Counted from the first letter of the stretch, positions 17,167 through 26,489 are shown. The stretch is 64,000 bases of DNA from Phormidium tenue FACHB-886 (GCF_014764505.1 NZ_JACXWX010000002.1:1-64000), one strand, 5' to 3'. Made by a program: numbers and translations. Notes: generated from the sequence alone by a model not told the origin.

Positions 17167-17742
17167 AACTCAATTTGGCTCGTCAACTGTTTTGCTTTAT
17201 TTTTGCTTTACAATCTTGGCATTGGCTCGTCGGACATCCCCGGAATTTTCCTCGGTTTGCACCTGCCAGCCCATAAGGCTCATTTCCTGAAACCGTCTTG
17301 CAATATTCGCCTTCGAGACTCCATCACACCGTCAGCCCGATTGTGCCCGCCAGTTTTCGATCTGTTTCAGTTTCGCCCTGTCGCGGCTTTGCGGAGACGG
17401 GCTAGGCCTGCTCACTCAAAACCGGATTCATTTACCCATTCTTTCACTGCCCGATCGCCCAATTATAGACAGTTGCCCAAACAGTTTGCCCAAATAATTT
17501 TCTTATTTTGAGATTGCTCTCTTTTTAAGCTGCATTAGATACTTTATCGAGATAATTAACCTTGAGAATTGACCTGGATCATTGATCTGTTGTTAACCGT
17601 AACTAACCTGAATGAGTATTTCAGTGCTGCGGTTTAGTCTCATTCGGGCAGTGCTGCCTGCCTTGATAAGGGACCTAAGATCTCTATCCTTCATTCTGCT
17701 GAGTATGTCTGCGAATTGGCTGCCTTCTTAGTTTTTTGGCTT
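17167..17742. other. Long divergent intergenic region
   Basis: 576 bases between the large acidic protein (-) and the GH57 branching enzyme (+). It should hold both promoters and a long leader for the GH57 gene. GAATGAG (17610-17616) and CTCATTC (17639-17645) form a possible hairpin in that leader. I see no gene; an open frame at 17152-17511 has no family features. Confidence 0.5.
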
Positions 17743-19332
17743 ATGAGTATTGGATATCTTGCGCTTGTCTTACATGCCCATCTACCGTTCGTACGGCATC
17801 CAGAAAGTGATTACGTTCTGGAAGAAGAATGGTTGTTTGAGGCAATTATTGAAACCTATGTGCCGCTGCTGACCGTTTTTGAAGGGCTGAAGCGTGACGG
17901 CGTAGATTTTAAGATGACCATGAGCCTGACACCGCCTTTGGTGTCGATGCTGCGCGATCCGCTGCTGCAAGAACGCTTCGATGAACACCTGAGGACGCTG
18001 CAAGAGCTAGCCGAAAAAGAAATCGATCACAATGCTCAAGATGGACATCTGCGGTACTTGGCAGAATACTATGCCTCTGAGTTTAGCAAGGTTAGACAAA
18101 CCTGGGAGCGACATCAAGGCGATCTAGTAGGAGCCTTTAAGCAGTTCTTGGACTCAGGTAATTTGGAAATTATTACCTGTGGTGCAACCCACGGATACTT
18201 CCCGCTGATGAAAATGTATCCTCAGGCGGTGTGGGCGCAAATTCAGGTGGCGTGCGAGCATTACCAAGAGCATTTTGGACGTCCGCCCGTGGGAATGTGG
18301 CTACCAGAGTGTGCTTACTACGACGGTGTAGAACGGTTGATTGCCGATGCTGGAATTCGTTATTTTCTCACTGATGGGCATGGTGTTCTCTATGCCCGCC
18401 CTCGTCCTCGCTTTGGCAACTATGCGCCGATCTACACCGAAACGGGCGTGGCGGTGTTTGGGCGCGATCACGAATCTTCGCAGCAGGTTTGGTCGTCAGA
18501 GGTTGGCTATCCGGGTGCGCCTGAGTACCGCGAGTTTTACCGCGATCTAGGCTGGGATGCTGAATACGAATACATTAAGCCCTACATCATGCCCAACGGA
18601 CAGCGCAAGAATACGGGCATCAAATATCACAAGATCACAGGTCGTGGCTTGGGACTTAGCGAGAAGCGGCTCTATGACCCACACTGGGCAAGAGAAAAAG
18701 CTGCAGAACATGCAGGTAACTTCATGTTCAATCGACGGCAGCAGGTGCAGCACCTTTATGACATCATGCAACGCCCGCCGATCATTGTTTCGCCTTACGA
18801 TGCAGAGCTATTCGGGCACTGGTGGTATGAAGGCCCCTGGTTTATTGACTATCTGTTCCGCAAAACCTGGTTCGACCAAGATGCTTATGAACTCATCCAC
18901 CTGGCAGATTATCTAAAACGCCACCCGACGCAGCAGGTTTGCCGTCCTGCCCAGTCGAGCTGGGGCTACAAGGGCTTCCACGAGTATTGGCTAAACGAAA
19001 CAAACGCTTGGATCTACCCACACCTGCACAAAGCCGCCGAGCGAATGATTTTGTTAGCAACCCAAGAGCCCACCGATGAGCTGGAGTGGCGAGCGCTGAA
19101 TCAGGCGGCACGAGAGCTGCTGCTGGCACAGTCTTCCGATTGGGCGTTCATTATGCGAACAGGTACGATGGTTCCCTATGCGGTCAGAAGAACCCGATCG
19201 CACCTCCAGCGCTTCAACAAACTCTGGGAAGATTTGCAGCAGGGCAAGGTTGATTCTGGCTGGCTAGAAAAGGTAGAAGCGATCGACAATATCTTTCCAA
19301 ATATCAATTACCGGGTTTATCGTCCGCTCTAA
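17743..19332 (+). CDS. GH57 1,4-alpha-glucan branching enzyme
   Basis: 529 residues, the size of GH57 branching enzymes such as TK1436. Motif 1 is HAHLPFVRHPE; the nucleophile is Glu189 in MWLPECAYYDG; the acid/base is Asp353 in SPYDAELFGHWWYEGP. The C-terminal helical domain contains SSWGYKGFHEYWLNETNAW and HLHKAAERM. The enzyme cuts alpha-1,4-glucan and re-attaches chains by alpha-1,6 bonds in glycogen synthesis in the cytoplasm. ATG 17743 is chosen because MSIGYLALVLHAHLP is the standard start; the frame upstream uses a TTG with unrelated residues. It complements pgi and the second GH57 gene in this window. Confidence 0.92.
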   Translation: MSIGYLALVLHAHLPFVRHPESDYVLEEEWLFEAIIETYVPLLTVFEGLKRDGVDFKMTMSLTPPLVSMLRDPLLQERFDEHLRTLQELAEKEIDHNAQDGHLRYLAEYYASEFSKVRQTWERHQGDLVGAFKQFLDSGNLEIITCGATHGYFPLMKMYPQAVWAQIQVACEHYQEHFGRPPVGMWLPECAYYDGVERLIADAGIRYFLTDGHGVLYARPRPRFGNYAPIYTETGVAVFGRDHESSQQVWSSEVGYPGAPEYREFYRDLGWDAEYEYIKPYIMPNGQRKNTGIKYHKITGRGLGLSEKRLYDPHWAREKAAEHAGNFMFNRRQQVQHLYDIMQRPPIIVSPYDAELFGHWWYEGPWFIDYLFRKTWFDQDAYELIHLADYLKRHPTQQVCRPAQSSWGYKGFHEYWLNETNAWIYPHLHKAAERMILLATQEPTDELEWRALNQAARELLLAQSSDWAFIMRTGTMVPYAVRRTRSHLQRFNKLWEDLQQGKVDSGWLEKVEAIDNIFPNINYRVYRPL

Positions 19333-19414
19333 AAGGGATGGGAAATCCCTACTGGGAACTTTAACTGCCTTAAGTTGAGACTAGAAGTACGTTAAATTCG
19401 CTAGGAGCACCGCC

Positions 19415-19672
19415 ATGCACTATCTAGAAATTGGTTTGCTGAGTTTGCCTGTGCTTTGTGGACTGATTTACTGCCTGCGAGATCTACGCCGGATGCAAAA
19501 TTCAGAGACCTCAACCCTAGCGAACCAAAGCTCCGTCATCCCAGCTGTTGGCGATGTGGATTTTGGGCATTTAGATCCCCACGTTGAACAGGCTGCCAGC
19601 GAAGCAGCTCACACGGTTGCAGTGGATGTATCTCAGGCGATCGATCATATTGGGCACTGGCTGCATCATTAA
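19415..19672 (+). CDS. Small membrane protein of unknown function
   Basis: 85 residues. An N-terminal hydrophobic helix (YLEIGLLSLPVLCGLIYCL) is followed by a positively charged RDLRRM and a polar domain with several His (DFGHLDPHVEQAASEAAH, HIGHWLHH at the end). The topology is probably N-out, C-in. An SD AGGAG (19403-19407) precedes ATG 19415 at good spacing, which supports translation. It follows the GH57 gene by 82 bases and may be co-transcribed. Its stop overlaps the stop of the convergent MFS gene (TTAA). No family is recognised. Confidence 0.7.
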   Translation: MHYLEIGLLSLPVLCGLIYCLRDLRRMQNSETSTLANQSSVIPAVGDVDFGHLDPHVEQAASEAAHTVAVDVSQAIDHIGHWLHH

Positions 19673-21108
19673 GCTGCCCGCCGCCGCTCCATTAGCCAAA
19701 GGGTAGCGATCAACCCTGCCGCAAATAACATAATCAGCGCAGCGATGTGGAAGGTGCCCTGTACCCCAGCCACTAGCGCTTCTGGGGGCGCTTGAGTGAT
19801 ATCAACTGCCCCCGTTCCGGTGAGGCTAATTAGCGCAAATAGCGCTCCCATCACCGGCAAGCCAATCGTCTGCCCCAGCGTCCGCGACAGCGACAGCAGC
19901 CCAGAGGCAATGCCCAACCGTTCTGGTGATACTTCGCCCAGAATGGCGCTATTGTTGGGCGATTGGAACATGCCCAAGCCAATCCCCAATGGCACGACCC
20001 GCAGGATATAGCCTAAATCTGTCATGTTGGCATTAAACGTGCTAATTAGCAGGCAAGCCACCGACATCGACAGCAAGCCCAGCAGCGAAATAATGCGGGA
20101 GCCAAAGCGATCGCTGAGATTACCAGAAAAGGGCGCCACAATGCCGCTGATGATCGGCGAGACTGCCAGCAGCAGCCCCACATGCTGAGTTGGCAACCGC
20201 AAGACCAGCTCTAGAAAGAAAGGCGCAATCAGCAGCACTCCGGCGATCACAACAAACACCAGCATTCCCGTCAGCAAGCTGAGGCTGAAATAGAGGTTGC
20301 GAAACAGCTTCAGGTCTAGCATTGGCTGTCTGAGGCGGACCTCCAGCACCAGAAAAGCAATCAAGCCAACGGCAGCGGCTGCTAACAGCCCTAAAGGGAT
20401 GGGAGCAGTAAATCCCTGGTTCTGCCCTTCTGTCATACCCAGCGAAAAACAGATGAGCGTGACAGACATAATTATGGCGCCGAGCCAGTCGAACGACTGC
20501 TCGGTGGTAGCGATCGTGCCTCGCGGGATGTTTCGCACCACCACAAAGCAAGCAAAAATGCCGATCGGCACATTAACCAGGAAGATCATCCGCCAGTCTG
20601 CCAAGCTAATCAGCAAACCGCCTACTGAAGGACCTAGAGCGATACCCAGCGAGACGATCGAACCAATAATACCAAGCGCCCTGCCTCGCTCAGAGCTAGG
20701 AAAGACCTCGGTAACGATCGCTGCGCCCAACGCCGAAATCATGACTGCGCCCATGCCCTGAAGCGTCCGAAAAGCGATCAGCCAGCCTACGCTAGGAGAC
20801 AAGCCACACAGCAGCGAGCTGATCGTAAACAGCACCAGCCCACCCAGATATAGCCGCTTCTTGCCGAGGATATCGCCCAGTCTTGCTGCGCCCAGCACCA
20901 CTGCCGTCAGCACCAGCAGATAGCTCAGCACTACCCACTGGATGGTGGCAAAGTTAGTGTTGAAGACCTGTACCAGCGTGGGGAGCGCAATGTTGACAAT
21001 GCTGGTATCGAGCGTGAACATCAGTACACCTAGCCCAACACCTAACATTGCCCACCATTTTTTAGGTTCTGGCTGAGGAGGCTGCAATGGTGGCAGGTTG
21101 GTAGTCAT
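19669..21108 (-). CDS. MFS drug efflux transporter, DHA2 (14-TMS) type
   Basis: 479 residues with about 14 hydrophobic helices. The DHA2 motif C-like region LDTSIVNIALPTLVQ is in the first helix, motif A GAARLGDILGKKRLYLGG follows TM2, and RALGIIGSIVSLGIALGPSVGG is in TM5. Such pumps in the cytoplasmic membrane exchange protons for drugs or metabolites. ATG 21108 is used; the frame upstream (28 residues) is unrelated. The promoter region has a 17-bp repeat array at 21206-21258. The substrate is unknown. Confidence 0.9.
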   Translation of the reverse strand: MTTNLPPLQPPQPEPKKWWAMLGVGLGVLMFTLDTSIVNIALPTLVQVFNTNFATIQWVVLSYLLVLTAVVLGAARLGDILGKKRLYLGGLVLFTISSLLCGLSPSVGWLIAFRTLQGMGAVMISALGAAIVTEVFPSSERGRALGIIGSIVSLGIALGPSVGGLLISLADWRMIFLVNVPIGIFACFVVVRNIPRGTIATTEQSFDWLGAIIMSVTLICFSLGMTEGQNQGFTAPIPLGLLAAAAVGLIAFLVLEVRLRQPMLDLKLFRNLYFSLSLLTGMLVFVVIAGVLLIAPFFLELVLRLPTQHVGLLLAVSPIISGIVAPFSGNLSDRFGSRIISLLGLLSMSVACLLISTFNANMTDLGYILRVVPLGIGLGMFQSPNNSAILGEVSPERLGIASGLLSLSRTLGQTIGLPVMGALFALISLTGTGAVDITQAPPEALVAGVQGTFHIAALIMLFAAGLIATLWLMERRRAA

Positions 21109-21205
21109 AAAACCTAATGCATCAACGGTAGAAGTACGAGACAGCACTACGGCTATTTGTCCCGGCAATGGACGTTTTTCAGCCGTCTGCAAAACGCTAC
21201 TTAGC

Positions 21206-21258
21206 TTGGCTATAGCCTAGAGTTTAGCTATAGCCTGGGGGTTGGCTATAACTTAGAG
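21206..21258. repeat. Three imperfect 17-bp direct repeats with palindromic core
   Basis: TTGGCTATAGCCTAGAG (21206), TTTAGCTATAGCCTGGG (21223) and TTGGCTATAACTTAGAG (21242). The core GGCTATAGCC is a palindrome in the first unit. The array lies between the MFS pump (-) and the CDP-alcohol phosphotransferase (+), about 100 bases from each start, suitable for repressor binding. Confidence 0.6.
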
Positions 21259-21366
21259 CACTAATTATTCGTACGCAATATGTTTACATGTTGACACAAC
21301 TCTCCCAACACAGGGTTTGCGGTGCCAAATTGGAACAGCCTGTCCCCCTCACTCGCTTAATTCACT

Positions 21367-21996
21367 ATGCTAAGCCAGTCTTCCTACTGCCGATCGTTGC
21401 CCAATGCTCTGGTGCTGCTGCGATTTGCACTCGCTCCGCTTTTGCTTTGGGACGCCTGGAATGGAGCGACAACTGTGTGGTTTGTGCTGGGATATGGAGT
21501 GGCGGTGCTATCTGATATTTTGGACGGAGTAATTGCTCGGCGGTTGGGTATCAGCACTATGGAGCTGCGACAGCGCGATAGCTGGGCAGATGTGTCTCTG
21601 TATATCTGTGTTGCGCTCAGCGTTTGGCGGGTGCATCCGGAGGTGATCGCTACCTTTGAGCTGCCGTTGCTGCTGCTGCTGCTCGCCCAACTTGCCCTCT
21701 ATGGGTTGACTTGGTTTAAATTTGGCAAATTTCCCAGCTACCACACCTACACAGCAAAGTTTTGGGGAGTGACATTGGCGATCGCCAACGTTATGCTGTT
21801 TGGCTCTGGGCGAGCAGACATTCCCTTGGGCATCGCCATTGCGGCGGGGTTGATAAATAGCTTAGAAGAGATCGCGATGACGATCGTCTTGTCTACCTGG
21901 CAGCACGATGTTTTAAGCTTGATCCACGCCCGTCGTCTGTCGATTGCTGGCTTGGCTCAAAGTGCTTCAGCTCCTAGCTCGACGCAGACGACCTGA
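21367..21996 (+). CDS. CDP-alcohol phosphatidyltransferase-family membrane protein
   Basis: 209 residues with about six hydrophobic helices. The CDP-alcohol signature is nearly complete: Asp50, Asp53-Gly54, Ala57-Arg58, Asp71 and Asp75 in SDILDGVIARRL...RQRDSWAD. The glycine expected at position 67 is Leu. The family condenses CDP-diacylglycerol (or CDP-alcohol) with a second alcohol to make phospholipids in the membrane. The length suits a PgsA/Pcs-like enzyme, but the specific alcohol is unknown and the Gly change may alter activity. Start ATG 21367; a different-frame stretch from 21288 is a shadow. Confidence 0.78.
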   Translation: MLSQSSYCRSLPNALVLLRFALAPLLLWDAWNGATTVWFVLGYGVAVLSDILDGVIARRLGISTMELRQRDSWADVSLYICVALSVWRVHPEVIATFELPLLLLLLAQLALYGLTWFKFGKFPSYHTYTAKFWGVTLAIANVMLFGSGRADIPLGIAIAAGLINSLEEIAMTIVLSTWQHDVLSLIHARRLSIAGLAQSASAPSSTQTT

Positions 21997-22002
21997 TAGT
22001 AA

Positions 22003-22839
22003 TTATTCCTCTACTCCAAACCCTGAAGCATCCGGAACACCCGCTTCTGGCAAACCCCAGCGTAACACCTGCTGCCTTAGCCCGCCTTCTTTCTGCCACT
22101 GCCCGATCGCCTGATCTACCCGTCGCCGCAGGTCGTCATACTGTAATCCTCTAGGTAGCGCGATCGCTAGTGGTTCTGCCGAAATTAGCTGAGGCAACAG
22201 CCGATACTCTGGGGCTTCCTGCACCCAGCCCGTAAGGACGCTAGCATCTGCAGCAAAAGCGGCTGCCTCGCCCCTCTCTAAGGCTAGTTTGGCAGCTTCG
22301 TAAGAAGAAACACCTACCAAGCGGGCGTTGGGAAATAGCGATCGGACAATGGCAATCGTGTCAGCGCCTTCCAGCACAGCAATCGGCTGCTGCTGCAAAT
22401 CTTGCAGCTCCTGCACCGCTGCACTGCGGGTAATGAAGGCAGTACCGTCGATATAGTAGGGCAGGCTGAAGTCAACCAAGCGAGATCGAACGCCCGTAGC
22501 GGTAATTCTGGCAATTGTTAAATCCACTTCGCCATCCAGCACGGCTGGCAACCGCTCCGGGTTCGTTAACGGCTGAAACTCGACTGCCTCGGGATTGCCC
22601 AGCAGAACGGCAGCAAGGTAACGTGCCAGCTCCACCTCAAATCCTTCCAGGTTGCCCTGCTCGTTGCGAAAGCCCAAAGGACGTAAATTGTCCTTGATAC
22701 CTACTATCAAATAGCCGCGCTCCAGGATCTCTGATAGCTCTGCAGCGACTGCCGCTTTGGGGCCAAAAAAAACTCCCCCCAGCAGAGCGCTCGCAGCCAG
22801 CAGGTTGAATATCCGATAGCTCGATCGACTAAATGTCAT
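22003..22839 (-). CDS. Family 3 extracellular solute-binding protein (amino-acid type)
   Basis: 278 residues. An N-terminal signal peptide (RIFNLLAASALLGGVFFG ... AAVAAE) gives a periplasmic protein. The SBP_bac_3 fold is shown by ILERGYLIVGIKDNLRPLGF, GFEVELARYLAAVLLG, LPAVLDGEVDLTIARITAT, RLVDFSLPYYIDGTAFI, and the second lobe with EAAKLALERGEAAAFAAD. It should bind an amino acid or similar polar compound for an ABC importer; no permease or ATPase gene is adjacent, so it is an orphan here. Its end lies six bases from the convergent CDP-alcohol phosphotransferase stop. The rplT terminator lies directly upstream. Confidence 0.88.
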   Translation of the reverse strand: MTFSRSSYRIFNLLAASALLGGVFFGPKAAVAAELSEILERGYLIVGIKDNLRPLGFRNEQGNLEGFEVELARYLAAVLLGNPEAVEFQPLTNPERLPAVLDGEVDLTIARITATGVRSRLVDFSLPYYIDGTAFITRSAAVQELQDLQQQPIAVLEGADTIAIVRSLFPNARLVGVSSYEAAKLALERGEAAAFAADASVLTGWVQEAPEYRLLPQLISAEPLAIALPRGLQYDDLRRRVDQAIGQWQKEGGLRQQVLRWGLPEAGVPDASGFGVEE

Positions 22840-22855
22840 CTGTGATGGGAGTATA

Positions 22856-22888
22856 AAACTTCAAGGCGGCTTTGCCGCCTTGAAGTTT
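22856..22888 (-). terminator. Rho-independent terminator of rpmI-rplT
   Basis: A perfect 15-bp stem (22856-22870 with 22874-22888) with a three-base loop begins nine bases after the rplT stop on the minus strand. It is followed in that direction by GTTTTAT. Confidence 0.9.
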
Positions 22889-22896
22889 GTTCTAGA

Positions 22897-23253
22897 TTAA
22901 GCTAAGGCATTGTTTGCCAGCTCTACTACTTTGCTGAAGCCGTTGGGGTCAAGCACCGCCATTTGTGCCAGCATTTTGCGGTTGATTTCGATATTTGCCT
23001 TCTTCAAGCCACCCATCAGCTTGCTGTAGCTTATGCCATGGGTGCGAGCGGCAGCATTGATGCGGGTGATCCAGAGGCGACGAAAATCGCGCTTGCGGTT
23101 GCGGCGATCGCGGTAAGCATTTCGCAGAGCTTTCATCACCTGCTGGTTAGCAGTACGGAACAAACGGGAGTGCGACCCCCGGAAGCCCTTCGCGAGCTTC
23201 AAAATCTTCTTGCGGCGTTTACGAGCAACGTTACCGCGCTTGACACGAGTCAT
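22897..23253 (-). CDS. rplT: 50S ribosomal protein L20
   Basis: 118 residues, exact family length. Typical L20 features: [24 protein letters not shown] at the basic N-terminus (given in part), [21 protein letters not shown], and [19 protein letters not shown]. It binds 23S rRNA early in 50S assembly and in many bacteria represses its own operon. SD AAAGGAAA precedes ATG 23253. It is second in the rpmI-rplT operon, with infC not adjacent, as usual in cyanobacteria. The 129-base gap to rpmI holds hairpins that could serve attenuation or L20 autoregulation. Confidence 0.98.
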   Translation of the reverse strand: MTRVKRGNVARKRRKKILKLAKGFRGSHSRLFRTANQQVMKALRNAYRDRRNRKRDFRRLWITRINAAARTHGISYSKLMGGLKKANIEINRKMLAQMAVLDPNGFSKVVELANNALA

Positions 23254-23353
23254 AATGCGTTTCCTTTGTTTGGTTGAGATCTAAATCAGATTCACAGAAC
23301 AATCCAGGTACGGGTGGCGGAAAAGAACCCGATCCCATAGATATAGATAAAGT

Positions 23354-23389
23354 GTTCGTGAACGAAAGCTTGCAAGCAGGGCTTACAAG
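23354..23389 (-). promoter_or_regulatory. Hairpins between rpmI and rplT
   Basis: CTTGCAAGC (23369-23377) pairs imperfectly with GCTTACAAG (23381-23389), overlapping the rpmI stop, and GTTCGTGAAC (23354-23363) is a short palindrome. They are candidates for an attenuator or an L20-binding structure; this is inference. Confidence 0.35.
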
Positions 23390-23580
23390 TAGGGCAGCAT
23401 GAGCTGCACATTCTCAGCATCGCGCTCATTGACTTCGACAAGTCCAGTGAGGCGCCGTTTACGAGTTGAGGTTTTGTGCTGTAGCAGGTGGTTTTTGAAG
23501 GCTTTGCGGCGCATAAGTTTACCGCTACCACTCTTCTGGAACCGCTTGGCAGCAGCCTTACGAGTTTTAAGCTTCGGCAT
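23383..23580 (-). CDS. rpmI: 50S ribosomal protein L35
   Basis: 65 residues, exact family length, highly basic. [20 protein letters not shown] is the L35 signature, followed by [14 protein letters not shown] and TRKRRL. It is a 50S subunit protein located near the L15/23S rRNA region. It is the first gene of the rpmI-rplT operon. No clear SD precedes ATG 23580 (CCCTAGCTT), which is common in cyanobacteria. Confidence 0.98.
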   Translation of the reverse strand: MPKLKTRKAAAKRFQKSGSGKLMRRKAFKNHLLQHKTSTRKRRLTGLVEVNERDAENVQLMLPYL

Positions 23581-23993
23581 AAGCTAGGGTAAAAAGTTTT
23601 CTATTGGCACAGTCTATCATCTTAGTACCTGGAGGCGATCGGCTGCAACTCCATGCGCTAAGTTGCGATCAAGAGGATAACGACGGAAATAAAGTTCGAG
23701 AAGTTTCAAAAATGTAGCGCTTTTTCAAGAAGGCGTTATCATGAGGAGCTAAATGGATAGGGGTTCGCTAGAAGTAGCGTTAAGAGTTTAATAGCAAGCG
23801 TTTCAAAACGCTATACATAGAATAAACTTGATTCTTATGCAGCTTAGCTCTGGCAATCCTGCCAGCTAACGATATTAAGCGCTGCCAGTCAGGAGGCTCA
23901 TTCAACCTGTCCGCCTGAATCTGTATCAGTTAAATTGAGCGAGCTGAATTTTGTGTTTGTGTTGGGGTTTAGAGGTTTTAGGAGGAGTGAACC
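23581..23993. other. Divergent promoter region of rpmI and pilQ
   Basis: 413 bases with no gene. AGCGTTT (23797-23803) and AAACGCT (23806-23812) form a small hairpin, and TAGAAT (23818-23823) is a possible -10 box for pilQ without a clear -35. The last bases hold the strong SD GGAGGAG of pilQ (23981-23987). Confidence 0.5.
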
Positions 23994-26444
23994 GTGAGAC
24001 GGTATCTCGAAATCGGTGGAATGGTTGGCAGTGCAGCAATGCTGATGATGATGGCGCAGCCTGCAAATGCGGCAGCAACGCAAATCACCAACGTACAGCT
24101 TAGCCCTAGCGATAGCGGTGTAGAGGTCACATTACAAACGCGCAATGGTGATCGGCCTCAGGTGTTTACAGTAAAGCGGGGGAATGCGCTGATTGCTGAT
24201 ATTGTAAATACCCAGCTGCAGCTGCCTGAGGGCAATGACTTCACGCAAAGTAACCCTGCACCTGGCATTAGCTCTGTCACAGTGTCTCAGTTGGATGCTA
24301 ATAGCGTCCGAGTGACGGTGAGCGGTGACAGCAACCCCCCTTCTGCAGAAGTAGATCGGGGTGGTAGAGGTTTGGTACTCAGCGTCAACAGTACGGGTGA
24401 GGCGACTCAAGCCGCCACACCTGTTCCGTCCGTCGCCCCGGTTGCTCCTGCTCCTGCGGTTCCTCCAGCGTCTCCGCCTGCTGCGATCGCTCAAAATGCT
24501 ACCCCTCCAGCCCCCTCTACCCAAAGTAGTCCCGCCCCCAATCCCCAGAGCAGCCCTGTTGCACAAGCCCAAAATAATGATGTTTTGGTTCCCAATCCAG
24601 GCGTGACGATCGACGGAGTTCCTGTGTTAACTCCCACTACTGTCAATGCACCACCGCTACAGCCCAGAGCAGTTGCGCCTCCGTTGGGCGACATTTCGGT
24701 TTCCAGTACCGATTCAACTCCCTCTGCAATTGATTTAGGAACGACTGAGCTTGTGCCACGCCTGGTGCTGCGCGATGCGCCCGTTCGGGATGTGTTGTCC
24801 TTATTGGCACGGGCAGCTGGACTGAACGTTGCCTACATTGACGCGCCAACTACTGACGATGCTGCTCAAACAGGGGGTGGTACAGGGGAAGCGGGAGCTG
24901 GTGCAGACAATCAAGTCAGAATTTCACTGGACATTGAAAATGAGCCAGTGCAGAGTGTCTTTAACTATGTACTGCGAGTGGCAGGGCTAGAGGCAAACCG
25001 ATCGGGACGTACCATCTTTGTTGCCCCTCGCTTGCCGGATGCCGCCCGCAATGTTATCACCCGTACCCTGCGGCTTAACCAAGTTGTTGCTTCAGATGCA
25101 GCGGCTTATCTGGCAACTTTGGGAGTTGAAACGCGCCAGTTTATTCCCTCAGGCGTTAGCCGTACAACCAGCACTCAGGGAGACATTACGACGACTTCAG
25201 AGACGGTAACCGAGCCGCGAGTTGCCACGGTCAACGTGGAGCAAGGAGATAGCCCCCTGCTGCTGCAAGGCGTAGCAGCAACGGCAGATCCCCGCCTCAA
25301 CTCAATCACGCTGGTGGGCGAACCACAAAGGGTAGCGGCGGCTGTCTCTATCCTGTCCCAGCTAGATCTGCGGCGACGGCAGGTGGCGGTCAACGTCAAG
25401 ATCGTCGACGTTAACCTGTTGGCTACCGACAATGCCAATACTAGCTTCTCGTTTGGTGTTGACGATGCCTTCATTAGTTCTGATGGTGGTGCTGCCAGCC
25501 TTAACTTTGGAGGAGTTAGACCGCCAAGCAATGCGGATGTGACCGGGAGCCGTCTCACGCCTCCTATTACTAATGCCCCCTTCCCTGCTGGAAGTGATAA
25601 TGAACCTTTTCTTGACCCCCAGCCCAATGCACCGTTCGGAACTGGTGATTCTCAAACCTTTGCCAACCCACCTCTAAACGATGGAACTATTCAAATTCCG
25701 GGTGGCACTTACGGGCGTCCTCCCTTTGGAACGAACAATAATCCGCTGCAGCCTGGTGTAACAGATGCCACCGGCGATACGGTGGAGTATGGGCTACCCA
25801 CCCTGTTCCAGTATCCCACCCGCTTCCTTGCCAACTTGCAGACACAGGTAGTTAGCGGCAATGCCAAAATTCTTACCGATCCAACGCTGGTTGTACAGGA
25901 GGGGCAGCAAGCAAGGGTCAACCTGGGGCAAGAAGTAATTTCACAGGTTGATGTGGAATTTACCGACTCTCCGGGCGGCACAAGGGAAACTCGCACCATT
26001 CAAAAAGCGCTGGCAGGCTTAACGCTAACGCTGAACGTTGATCGCATTGATGACAACGGTTTTGTCACACTGACGATCGCTCCTAGAGTAACTTCCCCGG
26101 TTAGCACCCAGGATCTGGGCAACGGTAGCCAAGCTACGCTGCTGACAGTTCGTGAGCTAGATAGCGGCAGGTTGCGTTTGCGAGACGGGCAAACGCTGAT
26201 TGTTTCTGGCATTATCCAGGATAGCGATCGCACCACGGTTAGCAAAGTGCCAATTCTAGGCGACATTCCTATTTTGGGAGCCCTGTTCCGCAATACGAAC
26301 CGGCAAAACACTCGTCAAGAAGTGATCATCCTGCTGACGCCACAAATCCTAAACGACTCAGATACCTCCTCATTTGGCTATCGCTATACACCCAACGAGG
26401 GAACCCAGCAGTTCTTACGACAGCAGGGAGTGGAAACGCCCTAA
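23994..26444 (+). CDS. pilQ: Type IV pilus secretin PilQ-like protein
   Basis: 816 residues starting at GTG 23994, chosen for the SD GGAGGAG six bases upstream and the signal peptide (MVGSAAMLMMMAQPANA) it gives. Domains in order: AMIN (about 30-130, TQITNVQLSPSDSGVEV), a Pro/Ala/Gln-rich linker (about 140-225), a secretin/TonB short N-terminal domain (LVPRLVLRDAPVRDVLSLLA), an N1-type domain, and the secretin channel domain (about 610-800) with VVSGNAKILTDPTLVVQEGQ and SKVPILGDIPILGALF. It forms the outer-membrane ring through which type IV pili pass, for motility and DNA uptake. Unlike many genomes, pilMNO do not precede it here. A Gly/Pro/Asn-rich insertion lies at about 510-590. Confidence 0.92.
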   Translation: MRRYLEIGGMVGSAAMLMMMAQPANAAATQITNVQLSPSDSGVEVTLQTRNGDRPQVFTVKRGNALIADIVNTQLQLPEGNDFTQSNPAPGISSVTVSQLDANSVRVTVSGDSNPPSAEVDRGGRGLVLSVNSTGEATQAATPVPSVAPVAPAPAVPPASPPAAIAQNATPPAPSTQSSPAPNPQSSPVAQAQNNDVLVPNPGVTIDGVPVLTPTTVNAPPLQPRAVAPPLGDISVSSTDSTPSAIDLGTTELVPRLVLRDAPVRDVLSLLARAAGLNVAYIDAPTTDDAAQTGGGTGEAGAGADNQVRISLDIENEPVQSVFNYVLRVAGLEANRSGRTIFVAPRLPDAARNVITRTLRLNQVVASDAAAYLATLGVETRQFIPSGVSRTTSTQGDITTTSETVTEPRVATVNVEQGDSPLLLQGVAATADPRLNSITLVGEPQRVAAAVSILSQLDLRRRQVAVNVKIVDVNLLATDNANTSFSFGVDDAFISSDGGAASLNFGGVRPPSNADVTGSRLTPPITNAPFPAGSDNEPFLDPQPNAPFGTGDSQTFANPPLNDGTIQIPGGTYGRPPFGTNNNPLQPGVTDATGDTVEYGLPTLFQYPTRFLANLQTQVVSGNAKILTDPTLVVQEGQQARVNLGQEVISQVDVEFTDSPGGTRETRTIQKALAGLTLTLNVDRIDDNGFVTLTIAPRVTSPVSTQDLGNGSQATLLTVRELDSGRLRLRDGQTLIVSGIIQDSDRTTVSKVPILGDIPILGALFRNTNRQNTRQEVIILLTPQILNDSDTSSFGYRYTPNEGTQQFLRQQGVETP

Positions 26445-26464
26445 ACCCCCTAGTAACTCTTGTG

Positions 26465-26489
26465 AAGAGGCACAGCGCATGTGCCTCTT
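26465..26489 (+). terminator. Hairpin after pilQ, possible terminator
   Basis: AAGAGGCACA (26465-26474) and TGTGCCTCTT (26480-26489) form a perfect 10-bp stem 20 bases after the stop. The following bases are AGGTTGTT, not a clean T-run. Confidence 0.55.

Noticed and set aside
17152-17511. 119-codon plus-strand frame upstream of the GH57 gene
   Set aside because: No recognisable features or SD; it overlaps the start of the large acidic gene on the other strand.
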